Shown one piece after another: positions 53,899 to 62,443 of a DNA stretch of 64,000 bases. How positions within the stretch are numbered: the first letter of the stretch is position 1; every line of letters begins with the position of its first letter. A model generated the notes under the pieces. The model saw nothing but the letters and a program-made list of their open reading frames with translations. It was not told where the DNA came from and did no database searches. A program made the translations under genes and the position numbers. This DNA is from Parerythrobacter aestuarii (GTDB taxonomy: Bacteria; Pseudomonadota; Alphaproteobacteria; Sphingomonadales; Sphingomonadaceae), in contig NZ_JARBWD010000001.1 in NCBI RefSeq assembly GCF_030140925.1, forward strand, positions 2,046,001 through 2,110,000, in the 5' to 3' direction.

Positions 53899-55716
53899 TC
53901 ACTCCTCACCCATGCGTAGCGCGGCGATGAAGGCTTCCTGCGGAATACTGACGTTGCCGTACTCTCTCATTCTGGCCTTCCCCTTCTTCTGCTTCTCCAG
54001 CAGCTTCTTCTTCCGCGAGATATCCCCCCCGTAACACTTCGCCGTCACGTCCTTGCGCAACGCGGCGATGGTTTCGCGGGCGATGATCTTGCCGCCGATG
54101 GCGGCCTGGATCGGGATCTTGAAGAGGTGGCGCGGGATCAGGTCTTTGAGGCGCTCGCACATGCCGCGGCCGCGCTCTTCGGCCACGCTGCGGTGGACGA
54201 TCAGGCTGAGCGCGTCGACCGGCTCCGCGTTGACGAGGATGTTCATCTTGACGAGGTCGCCCTCGCGGCTGCCGATCTGTTCGTAATCGAAGGAGGCATA
54301 GCCGCGCGAGATGGACTTCAGCCGGTCGTAGAAATCGAACACCACTTCGTTGAGCGGGAGCTCGTACGTAACCTGCGCGCGGCCGCCGACATAGGTGAGG
54401 TTGGTCTGGATGCCGCGCCGGTCCTGGCACAGCTTGAGGATGGCGCCCAGATAGTCGTCCGGCGTGTAGATCGTGGCCTTGATCCACGGTTCCTCGATGG
54501 TGTCGATACGGTTGACGTCGGGCCAGTCGGCCGGGTTGTGGATCTCGACCGTCCTGGCGTCCTCGTTCTTCGTATGGCCGAGATGGACGGTGTAGACCAC
54601 GCTGGGCGCGGTGGTGATGAGGTCGAGATCGTATTCTCTGGAGAGGCGTTCCTGGATGATCTCGAGGTGCAGCAGGCCGAGGAAGCCGGCGCGGAAGCCG
54701 AAGCCCAGCGCGGCGGAGCTTTCCATCTCGTAGGAGAAGGAAGCGTCGTTGAGGCGCAGCTTGCCGATGCTCTCGCGCAGCTTCTCGAAATCGGCCGCGT
54801 CGACCGGGAACAGGCCGCAGAACACCACCGGCTGCACTTCCTTGTAGCCGGGCAGCGGGGTCTCCGCCCCGCCCTTCACCGTGGTGATGGTGTCGCCCAC
54901 GCGGGCCTGCTCGACCTCCTTGATCTGGGCGGTGATGAAGCCGATTTCGCCGGGGCCGATCTCGGGCAGGTCGACGCGCTTGGGCGTGAAGCATCCGACG
55001 CGGTCGATCAGGTGCTGGGTGCCGCCCTGCATGAACTTGACGTTGAGGCCCTTCTTGATGACGCCGTCGATGACGCGGACGAGGATGACGACGCCGAGGT
55101 AGGGGTCGTACCAGCTGTCGACGAGGCTGGCCTTGAGCGGGGCGTCGCGATCGCCGTGCGGCGGCGGGATCTTGGCGACGACGGCCTCCAGCACATCCTC
55201 GATGCCGATGCCGGACTTGGCGCTGGTCATCACCGCTTCGCTGGCGTCCAAGCCGATGATGTCCTCGATCTCAGCGCGGACTTTCTCGGGCTCGGCGGCG
55301 GGCAGGTCGATCTTGTTGATGACGGGGACGATTTCGTGGTCGTGCTCGATCGACTGGTAGACATTGGCGAGGGTCTGCGCCTCGACCCCCTGCGCGGCGT
55401 CGACCACGAGCAGCGCGCCCTCGCAAGCGGCGAGGCTGCGCGAGACTTCATAGGCGAAGTCGACATGGCCGGGCGTGTCCATGAGGTTGAGCTCGTAGGT
55501 CTCACCATCCTTCGCGGTGTAATTGAGGCGCACGGTCTGGGCCTTGATGGTGATCCCGCGCTCCTTCTCGATGTCCATGTTATCAAGGACTTGCTCGGAC
55601 ATCTCGCGCTCGGTCAGCCCGCCGGTGGCCTGGATCAGCCGGTCGGCGAGCGTGCTCTTCCCGTGGTCGATGTGAGCGATGATGGAGAAGTTGCGGATCT
55701 TGGAGAGGTCAGTCAT
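53899..55716 (-). CDS. lepA: Elongation factor 4 (back-translocase)
   Basis: Ribosome-associated GTPase, 605 aa, the usual length. The N-terminal G-domain has [14 protein letters not shown] (P-loop), MDTPGHVDF and NKIDLP. The family C-terminal domain ends with [20 protein letters not shown] and the MREYG segment. It converges on the DUF262/AlbA_2 unit, 49 bp apart, so the insert lies immediately beside it. Identity is secure. Confidence 0.97.
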   Translation of the reverse strand: MTDLSKIRNFSIIAHIDHGKSTLADRLIQATGGLTEREMSEQVLDNMDIEKERGITIKAQTVRLNYTAKDGETYELNLMDTPGHVDFAYEVSRSLAACEGALLVVDAAQGVEAQTLANVYQSIEHDHEIVPVINKIDLPAAEPEKVRAEIEDIIGLDASEAVMTSAKSGIGIEDVLEAVVAKIPPPHGDRDAPLKASLVDSWYDPYLGVVILVRVIDGVIKKGLNVKFMQGGTQHLIDRVGCFTPKRVDLPEIGPGEIGFITAQIKEVEQARVGDTITTVKGGAETPLPGYKEVQPVVFCGLFPVDAADFEKLRESIGKLRLNDASFSYEMESSAALGFGFRAGFLGLLHLEIIQERLSREYDLDLITTAPSVVYTVHLGHTKNEDARTVEIHNPADWPDVNRIDTIEEPWIKATIYTPDDYLGAILKLCQDRRGIQTNLTYVGGRAQVTYELPLNEVVFDFYDRLKSISRGYASFDYEQIGSREGDLVKMNILVNAEPVDALSLIVHRSVAEERGRGMCERLKDLIPRHLFKIPIQAAIGGKIIARETIAALRKDVTAKCYGGDISRKKKLLEKQKKGKARMREYGNVSIPQEAFIAALRMGEE

Positions 55717-55782
55717 CAGGCCGCCCCATTAGACGCGTCTGAAACGCTTGTCAGCAGGGACTATCGTCTCAATGCGAGGTGC

Positions 55783-57984
55783 CTAATGTTCCCTGCGCGC
55801 TGCTTCCGTTGTGAGGTCCAGTTGCATGAAGCGGGGAGGTTTCTTGTCGTTCTCCCGGGTCTTGGGCATCTGGTAAGCTCCGGGCGGCAGAGCGGCCAGC
55901 GGCATCCCGGCCGCCGCCAGCATGTAAGGCGATACGCGATGGCGTGTGCAAAGGCCGTCGGCCCCGTCGCTGATCAGCGGGACTTCGAACTCCACGCCCT
56001 GCTCGCCTCCTTCCGACCTGCGGACCGTGCAAACGGCCAATTGTCCGCCACCAAGGTCCAGCACGAGTTGCGTTCCCAGCGGAACATCCAGCAAGCCTTC
56101 GATCCGCGCACCGGTCTTGGAAAGGTTGCGCATCACTGCGTCATAGCGGTGGTCCTCATGGATCACGCCGATCCGGCGGAACATGGAAATCCGGTCCGCG
56201 CGATATTTCGCCGGGCCGTGCGCCTTGAACTTGAGTTCACCGCTTTCCAGGCGCTCCAGCACCTGCCCCTGCGGGAGCGCCCTGGAGAATATCCACCCCT
56301 GAATCAAATCGGCCCCGCGCCCGCTCACAAGCTCCAGCTCATCCTTGGCTTCGACGCCTTCGGCAACCGTGACCATGTTCAGCGCGCCTGCGAGGCTGAC
56401 GATCGCGGTAATGATCGCGGAGTTGTTGTTGTCGGGCTCCGTCGAACCGCGAACGAAACTCTGGTCGATCTTGATCTTGTCGAAAGGAGCGTTCTTCAGA
56501 TAGCCGAGCGAGGAATAGCCGGTCCCGAAATCATCAAGCGCCAGCCGAACTCCCAGCTTCTTGAGCGCTTTGAACATTTCCTTGGTTGTTTCCGGGTCCC
56601 CGATGAAGACACTTTCGGTCAGTTCCAGTTCCAGCCTCGACGGCGGCAGTCCCGAGGCATCCAGCGCAGCAGCAACGATCTTGGGCAATTCCGGATTGGC
56701 AAATTGAACGGCCGAGACGTTGACCGCGACGGACAGGTCGCCGGGCCACGCCGCCGCATCTTCGCAGGACTGGCGCAGCACCCACTCACCAAGCGGCCCG
56801 ATCAGGTTGGAATCCTCGGCCACGGGAATGAAGTCGGCGGGGCTGATGTAGCCCCGCTGCGGATGGTTCCAGCGTATCAACGCTTCGAAACACTTCACGT
56901 TGTGGGTCTTGGCGTCGACCAGCGGCTGGTAATGCATTTCGAGCCCGCTCTGCATCGCTAGTGCATCGCGCAGGTCTTCTTCGATCACCCGCCTGATCCG
57001 GGCTCCGTCCTTGAGCTCGCTGGAATAAAAACGGTACTGGCCGCGCCCGCCGCCCTTTGCCGAGTAGAGCGCCAGATCGGCTGCGCTCACCAGCTCTTCC
57101 GTTTCGATACCGTCAAACGGCGCAACGGCGATGCCTATCGAGGTACCAATTATCGCGCGCGCGCCGTCGACCGAGTAAGGTTGCGACACCATCTGGATGA
57201 CACGTCCAGCCAGTTCGCCAAGACGCCCGCGATCCTCGATGTCCGGCAGGATTACCTGGAACTCATCCCCGCCGAGCCGGCCAATTTCACCATTCGTCCC
57301 GATGATACGTTCGAGACGCTGAGCAACCTGCTTGAGCAGTTCGTCGCCAGCAGGATGGCCAAGAGTGTCGTTGACCTGCTTGAAGCGATCCAGATCCAGC
57401 ATCATCAGTGCACATGAGCGCTTGGCCGCCTTGTACGCGGTCAGCGTGGTGGCAAGTCGCTTTGTCATGCTGTGGCGATTTGCGAGGCCCGTCAGGGCAT
57501 CGAACTTTGCCATCCGTCCGACTTCGATTTCGTTTTCACGCGCGGCGGTGATGTCCTTGGCGCTACCCCGATACCCGAGAAACTCGCCTTCACCGTCGAA
57601 TTGGGCTTTGCCGGAAAGCGACCACCAGGTTTCCTTGTCATCAACTGCAAGGCGCACGGGGAGATCAATGATGGTGCTGCGCGCACGAAGAAGGAATGCA
57701 AGTGGCCGTCGGACCCGCTCTTCGACGCCATCATCAGCTACCTGGAAGAGCTGGGACAGCGGTTGCCCCAGCAGCCCTCCCCCTTTCGCACAGTCGAACC
57801 GCGCGGCGGCATTGTCGGACAGGTAGATCAGCTTGCAATCGGCGTCGGTGGCCCAGAACCAGCCAATGTCGGCATTTTCGAGGTCATCAAGCAGGGCAAG
57901 GCGCCGCGGATCGGACTTGCCGATCGGACGTTGGCCGCCTTTCGCCGCATCATTGCGCTTTGAGAAGAGGTTCCCAATTGCCAT
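55783..57984 (-). CDS. PAS-GGDEF-EAL-PilZ cyclic-di-GMP enzyme (soluble)
   Basis: A 733-aa cytoplasmic protein. A PAS domain (about residues 30-150) senses a signal. GGDEF is intact at residues 238-242 (RLGGDEF), and no RxxD inhibitory site is seen just before it. EAL is intact at 367-369 (FEALIRW), with DDFGTGYSSL and other catalytic segments. A PilZ domain fills residues 610-700 (MRNLSKTGARIEG). It may be both a cyclase and a phosphodiesterase, controlled by its own PilZ domain. It lies 103 bp downstream of its paralogue on the same strand and is probably a tandem duplicate. Confidence 0.9.
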   Translation of the reverse strand: MAIGNLFSKRNDAAKGGQRPIGKSDPRRLALLDDLENADIGWFWATDADCKLIYLSDNAAARFDCAKGGGLLGQPLSQLFQVADDGVEERVRRPLAFLLRARSTIIDLPVRLAVDDKETWWSLSGKAQFDGEGEFLGYRGSAKDITAARENEIEVGRMAKFDALTGLANRHSMTKRLATTLTAYKAAKRSCALMMLDLDRFKQVNDTLGHPAGDELLKQVAQRLERIIGTNGEIGRLGGDEFQVILPDIEDRGRLGELAGRVIQMVSQPYSVDGARAIIGTSIGIAVAPFDGIETEELVSAADLALYSAKGGGRGQYRFYSSELKDGARIRRVIEEDLRDALAMQSGLEMHYQPLVDAKTHNVKCFEALIRWNHPQRGYISPADFIPVAEDSNLIGPLGEWVLRQSCEDAAAWPGDLSVAVNVSAVQFANPELPKIVAAALDASGLPPSRLELELTESVFIGDPETTKEMFKALKKLGVRLALDDFGTGYSSLGYLKNAPFDKIKIDQSFVRGSTEPDNNNSAIITAIVSLAGALNMVTVAEGVEAKDELELVSGRGADLIQGWIFSRALPQGQVLERLESGELKFKAHGPAKYRADRISMFRRIGVIHEDHRYDAVMRNLSKTGARIEGLLDVPLGTQLVLDLGGGQLAVCTVRRSEGGEQGVEFEVPLISDGADGLCTRHRVSPYMLAAAGMPLAALPPGAYQMPKTRENDKKPPRFMQLDLTTEAARREH

Positions 57985-58087
57985 GCTGTTTCAGTACTCT
58001 GTCCTCTTGTCCTACGGACTGCTCTGCAGCGTAACGCTGGTACTGCGAACAATCCCCTTGTTCTCTCGTGTCTACTTTCCCTCTGAC

Positions 58088-60799
58088 CTAACTCGCCTTC
58101 CTCAGCGCAAAGGTCGTGTCGCTGACGTGCAATTCGATCTTGCCGGCATCGGATTCCGGCAGGCGTTGGGCAAATTCGACACCCATCCGGTCTTCCTTGC
58201 TCCAGCGCGTGGTTCCGGTGACGATGATCTTCTCTGTCAGTGCCACTCTGAAAATCGTTCCCGGCGGAACATTCCAAAGTCCTTCGATCATCGCGCCAGT
58301 CGATGAGATATTGCGGATGGTCCCGTGATAATGCTGGTTCTCATGCTCGAGAACGATCTTGCGGAGCATGCTTTGCCGCGGTGCACGGGCCGATTGCGGC
58401 CCACGGGCGACAGCGGTCAAGCCAGTGCGCAACCGCTCGGTTGCATTCGCAACATTCAGCGGCTTTTCATAGATATAACCCTGCACGTGGCTACACCCAT
58501 GCATACGCACGAGGTCGAGTTCATCCAGGGTTTCCACCCCTTCCGCAGTCGTGTCCATGCCCAACTCCTGGGCAAGGCTGGTGATCGAAGCGATAATGGC
58601 ACCATTGCGGCTGCCCGGCTGGGTCGCGCCACGCACGAAGCTCTGGTCGATCTTGATCTTGTTGAAAGGCGCGGTCTTGAGATAGCCGAGCGAGGAATAG
58701 CCCGTCCCGAAATCGTCGAGCGCCAGCCTGACTCCGATTCCGCTCAAGGCAGTGAACATGGCATCGGTGCCTTCGTCATCATTGAGGAAGACGCTCTCCG
58801 TGATCTCCAGTTCGAGGCGCGAGGGCGTAATTCCCGCCTGCGCAATAGCATTGGTAATTACCGCGGGTAGCTGCTGGTTGGCGAACTGCAGGGGGGAAAC
58901 GTTGACTGCGCAGCGAATTTCCTCGGGCCAGCCAGCGAGATCACGGCACGCCGTGCGCAAGGCCCACTCGCCGATAGGATGGATCAGGCCGGTGTCCTCG
59001 GCAATCGGGATGAACTTTTCCGGGCTGATGTACCCGTGCTCGACATGCTTCCAGCGCAGGAGTGCTTCGAAGCCGGCAATCCGTTCTGTCGCCGTGTGCA
59101 CGACCGGCTGGTAGTGCAACTCGAGCGCACCTTCGCCGATGGCATCGCGCAGGTCTTGCTCCAGCTTGGCGCGTTCTTCGGCTGCGGAGTGCAAGTCGTT
59201 GGAATAGAAATGATAGCGCCCGCGACCGCCGTCCTTGGCTGCATAAAGCGCAAGGTCGGCGTTACGGATGACATCCTCGCTGGTTTCACCATGTTCGGGT
59301 GAGATAGCAATGCCTATGGAAGCACCGATGACAACCCGCTGCCCTTCGATCGAATAGGGCTGAGAAAGCGAGTTGATGATATCGGCGGCGAGATAACCAA
59401 GCCTTTCGCGCGGGACCCGCCCGGGCAGGATTACTTCGAATTCGTCACCGCCGAGGCGCCCGACACGTCCCATCTCTCCGACAGTCGATTCCAGCCGTTG
59501 CGAGACCTGCTTGAGCAAGGCATCACCGGCCGGATGTCCGAGCGTATCGTTGACATGCTTGAACCGGTCGAGGTCGAGCAGGAAGACAGCGCATTCGCGA
59601 TTGGCCTGCTGCGGCGTGGTGAGGATCTTCTCCAGCGTCTGCGACATCTGGTGACGATTGGCGAGCCCGGTCAGTGAATCGAAATGGGCGAGGCGCGAGG
59701 CATGTTCCTGGCTGCGCTTCTTCTCGGTCAAGTCCGTCCCAGAACCGCGGAACCCGCAGAAGTTCTGGAAGGAATCGAATATGGGCCGACCCGAAATCGA
59801 CCACCATCGGTCTTCCTGCGAATGCGCCGCCTTTACTGCCAGTTCATGGAAGGCGGAACGAGCCGACAGGTGGAAGGAAATGGTGCGCTCGCCTTCGCGG
59901 TTGTCATGCGAAAGATCGAAAAGCTCTGTGATCGGGCGGCCGATCAGCCGCTTGGCCTTGGTCCCGAGGCGCACGGCTACCGGATCAGAGACGTAGGTCA
60001 GCAAGCCGCGACGATCAGTCTCCCAGAACCAGCCGTTGCCCGTCTCTTCATAGTCGCGCAGGATATCGATGGCCCGGTTGAGGATGCGTTCGTCAGCTTG
60101 CCGGCGTTCGGCTCGCACTCGCTCGGTCTTCGACTGGTATTGTGCAAGCAACACAAGCCCGGCGGCAAAGACCGCGAAGACACCTATCGTCCGGTAGTCA
60201 TTCGAGAACAACGCCAAGGGTGCCCAGGATGCAGCAAGGCAACCATACATGAATTGCGGCCGACCGCTCATGAGCGTGGCTGCCAGCGCATTGGTGCTGA
60301 CGATTCCTGCGATGGCAAAGGCGATATTGAGCTGGCCAATGGTGACCCAGCGCGCAAAGCAGAAACCGATCAGCAGGCATGGCAACAGCGTTACCAGGAC
60401 GGTTATCGCAACGGCCTGGCCCCGGTCCCGCGTGAAAGCACGCTCCCAGTCACTGGCGACCTTGCTGGCGGCAAACAGGCCGAAGGCACCGATGAAGGAC
60501 AATATTGTCGGGACCGTCGGCATCGTCCCGTGCAGGACCGTTCCGACCACACCCCACGCGACCGGCATGGCCGCCATGAAGTTCCAGTTCTGCGGAAGGT
60601 AGTACTTATTTGAAATACGGTGTTTTTTTATCGATCGACCGGACCCGCGGGCGGTTGCGGGATCACGGCGATCGTCACTCTTGCGATCGGGTCGTTTGGA
60701 CGGAGTGGCTGGGGGGGTGTCCGGCGCGCGCGCGGGGGCACGTGATACATCACGCGCGCCCTCCCCGGGATGCCGCTGTCTAGCATTCGGTCCGCCCAT
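58088..60799 (-). CDS. Membrane-bound GGDEF-EAL-PilZ cyclic-di-GMP enzyme
   Basis: A 903-aa paralogue of the next gene. Residues 1-65 are basic and disordered. About six helices fill residues 75-220 and form a MASE-type membrane sensor. A PAS domain covers about 240-360. GGDEF is at residues 450-454 and EAL at 578-580, both intact. A PilZ domain is at about 800-890 (IRNISSTGAMIEG). Compared with the 733-aa protein it adds the membrane part. It is divergent from the ferredoxin-NADP reductase gene. The 103 bp before the downstream paralogue may hold a second promoter. Confidence 0.9.
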   Translation of the reverse strand: MGGPNARQRHPGEGARDVSRAPARAPDTPPATPSKRPDRKSDDRRDPATARGSGRSIKKHRISNKYYLPQNWNFMAAMPVAWGVVGTVLHGTMPTVPTILSFIGAFGLFAASKVASDWERAFTRDRGQAVAITVLVTLLPCLLIGFCFARWVTIGQLNIAFAIAGIVSTNALAATLMSGRPQFMYGCLAASWAPLALFSNDYRTIGVFAVFAAGLVLLAQYQSKTERVRAERRQADERILNRAIDILRDYEETGNGWFWETDRRGLLTYVSDPVAVRLGTKAKRLIGRPITELFDLSHDNREGERTISFHLSARSAFHELAVKAAHSQEDRWWSISGRPIFDSFQNFCGFRGSGTDLTEKKRSQEHASRLAHFDSLTGLANRHQMSQTLEKILTTPQQANRECAVFLLDLDRFKHVNDTLGHPAGDALLKQVSQRLESTVGEMGRVGRLGGDEFEVILPGRVPRERLGYLAADIINSLSQPYSIEGQRVVIGASIGIAISPEHGETSEDVIRNADLALYAAKDGGRGRYHFYSNDLHSAAEERAKLEQDLRDAIGEGALELHYQPVVHTATERIAGFEALLRWKHVEHGYISPEKFIPIAEDTGLIHPIGEWALRTACRDLAGWPEEIRCAVNVSPLQFANQQLPAVITNAIAQAGITPSRLELEITESVFLNDDEGTDAMFTALSGIGVRLALDDFGTGYSSLGYLKTAPFNKIKIDQSFVRGATQPGSRNGAIIASITSLAQELGMDTTAEGVETLDELDLVRMHGCSHVQGYIYEKPLNVANATERLRTGLTAVARGPQSARAPRQSMLRKIVLEHENQHYHGTIRNISSTGAMIEGLWNVPPGTIFRVALTEKIIVTGTTRWSKEDRMGVEFAQRLPESDAGKIELHVSDTTFALRKAS

Positions 60800-60967
60800 G
60801 CAGACTCTATGCGCTCAAAGCTGTTTATAAAGGCTAAAGAGCATCCTCTCCGATCAAGGTTACCCGGTGTTAACCATACCAGCTGAAGCCAATGGAAACG
60901 CGGAGTTTTTCCTCCCTCTTGCCAGTTGCCGACACAGGGTGCATCCTCATGAAGATTCTGGAGGGGG

Positions 60968-62290
60968 ATGGCAGTGCGGCATATCGCAATTATCGGCTCA
61001 GGGCCGGCCGGATATTACACCGCAGAAGCAGCACAAAAACACTGGGGGGACGATGTCCATGTCGATATCTTCGACATGCTGCCTGTCCCATATGGCCTGA
61101 TCCGCACCGGCGTGGCACCCGACCACCAATCCATCAAGGGCGTGTCGAGAAGGTTCGAGAAGACCAACCTCAACGAGAATGTGCGGTTTGTCGGCAATAT
61201 CACCATCGGCAAGGACATCTCGATCGGCGAGTTGCAGGACCTGTACGATGCCGTAGTCCTGGCAACTGGCGCTCCGCACGACCGTGAACTGGACCTGCCG
61301 GGCAAGGAACTGGGCAATATCTTCGGCAGCGCTGCCTTCGTCGGCTGGTACAATGGACACCCAGCCTTTGCCGATCTTGCCCCGGATCTGTCGGGCAAGC
61401 ATGCAGTCGTGATCGGCATGGGCAATGTCGCACTCGACGTAGCGCGCATACTGTCGAAGACTCCGGAGGAATTTGCCGGGGCGGATATCGTGCAACACGC
61501 ACTCGACGCGCTTGCCGCCAGTAACATCAGCACCATTACCATTGTCGGTCGGCGCGGCCCGCACCAGATCATGATGACACCCAAGGAACTGGGCGAGCTG
61601 ATGCATCTCGAGCGCGCCAGTCCCTATGTCGATCCGCAAGATCTGCCCGATGAAGCGGAAGACGCCCTTCTCGAGCCAGGCCTGCGCAAATCAGTGCGAC
61701 ACTTGCGGGACTTCGCAGCCATCCCTGCCAGCATTCATGGCGACACGCCGGTCACGATCGAATTCGACATGTTCGCCAGCCCTCTCGCCTTCCATGGCAA
61801 TGGGAAGGTCGAAGAGATCGAAGTCGAGGAAACTACGGTCGAGGCCGGGCGTGCTGTCGGCACCGGGAAAAAGTACCGGATCAAGGCCGACCTGGTCGTG
61901 AGTTGCATCGGTTATCGGACGTCGCCCATCCCCGATGTCCCGTTTGACGATCGGGCCGGACGGTTTGCCAATGACGATGGCCGGATCCTGTCGGGCCTCT
62001 ACGCCGTCGGTTGGGCTCGACGAGGACCGTCGGGGACGATCGGCACCAACCGACCCGATGGCTATTCCGTCATTGAAAAGATTGTCGAAGACAGCGAATC
62101 GGGCGCACTCGGCAATGGCGGAAAGAAGGGGCGTGAGGGCTTCGATGCGCTGGCGGCCGAACGCGGGCTGGACGTCGTGACCTTCCGGGACTGGAAAAAG
62201 ATCGAGGAAGCCGAAGAAGCCGCAGCTCGCGACGGTGCCCCGCGCGAGAAATTCGTCGATGTCGCCAGCATGATTGCGGCGCGGAAATGA
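60968..62290 (+). CDS. Ferredoxin-NADP reductase, adrenodoxin-reductase type
   Basis: A 440-aa FAD enzyme that transfers electrons between NADPH and ferredoxin. It is of the FprA/adrenodoxin-reductase family, not the plant-type FNR family. The FAD motif is IIGSGPAGYYTAEAA; the segment YGLIRTGVAPDHQSIK and the NADPH motif GMGNVALDVARIL are diagnostic, as is the ending GWARRGPSGTIGTNRPDG. GGAGGGGG precedes the ATG. It could serve the KorAB enzyme at 9771-13019 or cytochrome P450 systems; the partner ferredoxin is not in this window. Confidence 0.93.
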   Translation: MAVRHIAIIGSGPAGYYTAEAAQKHWGDDVHVDIFDMLPVPYGLIRTGVAPDHQSIKGVSRRFEKTNLNENVRFVGNITIGKDISIGELQDLYDAVVLATGAPHDRELDLPGKELGNIFGSAAFVGWYNGHPAFADLAPDLSGKHAVVIGMGNVALDVARILSKTPEEFAGADIVQHALDALAASNISTITIVGRRGPHQIMMTPKELGELMHLERASPYVDPQDLPDEAEDALLEPGLRKSVRHLRDFAAIPASIHGDTPVTIEFDMFASPLAFHGNGKVEEIEVEETTVEAGRAVGTGKKYRIKADLVVSCIGYRTSPIPDVPFDDRAGRFANDDGRILSGLYAVGWARRGPSGTIGTNRPDGYSVIEKIVEDSESGALGNGGKKGREGFDALAAERGLDVVTFRDWKKIEEAEEAAARDGAPREKFVDVASMIAARK

Positions 62291-62443
62291 GCACGGCCAT
62301 GAATACGTAGCCCGCAGGCCCTTTCGCCCTACCCTGCCCCTAGGTCGCGATGGCCAAGCGCTGGAGGATTTTGCTAAAGGGCCGCATTAGATTCTCACGC
62401 CCGCGCGCAATCGCTGCAGGCGCAAGACAAGGAGAGCCCGAAG

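Noticed and set aside
54127..56961. 944-aa plus-strand frame opposite lepA and the GGDEF gene
   Set aside because: It is a GC-bias artefact opposite conserved coding sequence, spanning two genes and their gap.
60864..60881. GGTTA...TAACC repeat upstream of the ferredoxin-NADP reductase gene
   Set aside because: Arms are only 5 bp and the sequence also matches a bare TTAACC half-site, too common to support a claim.
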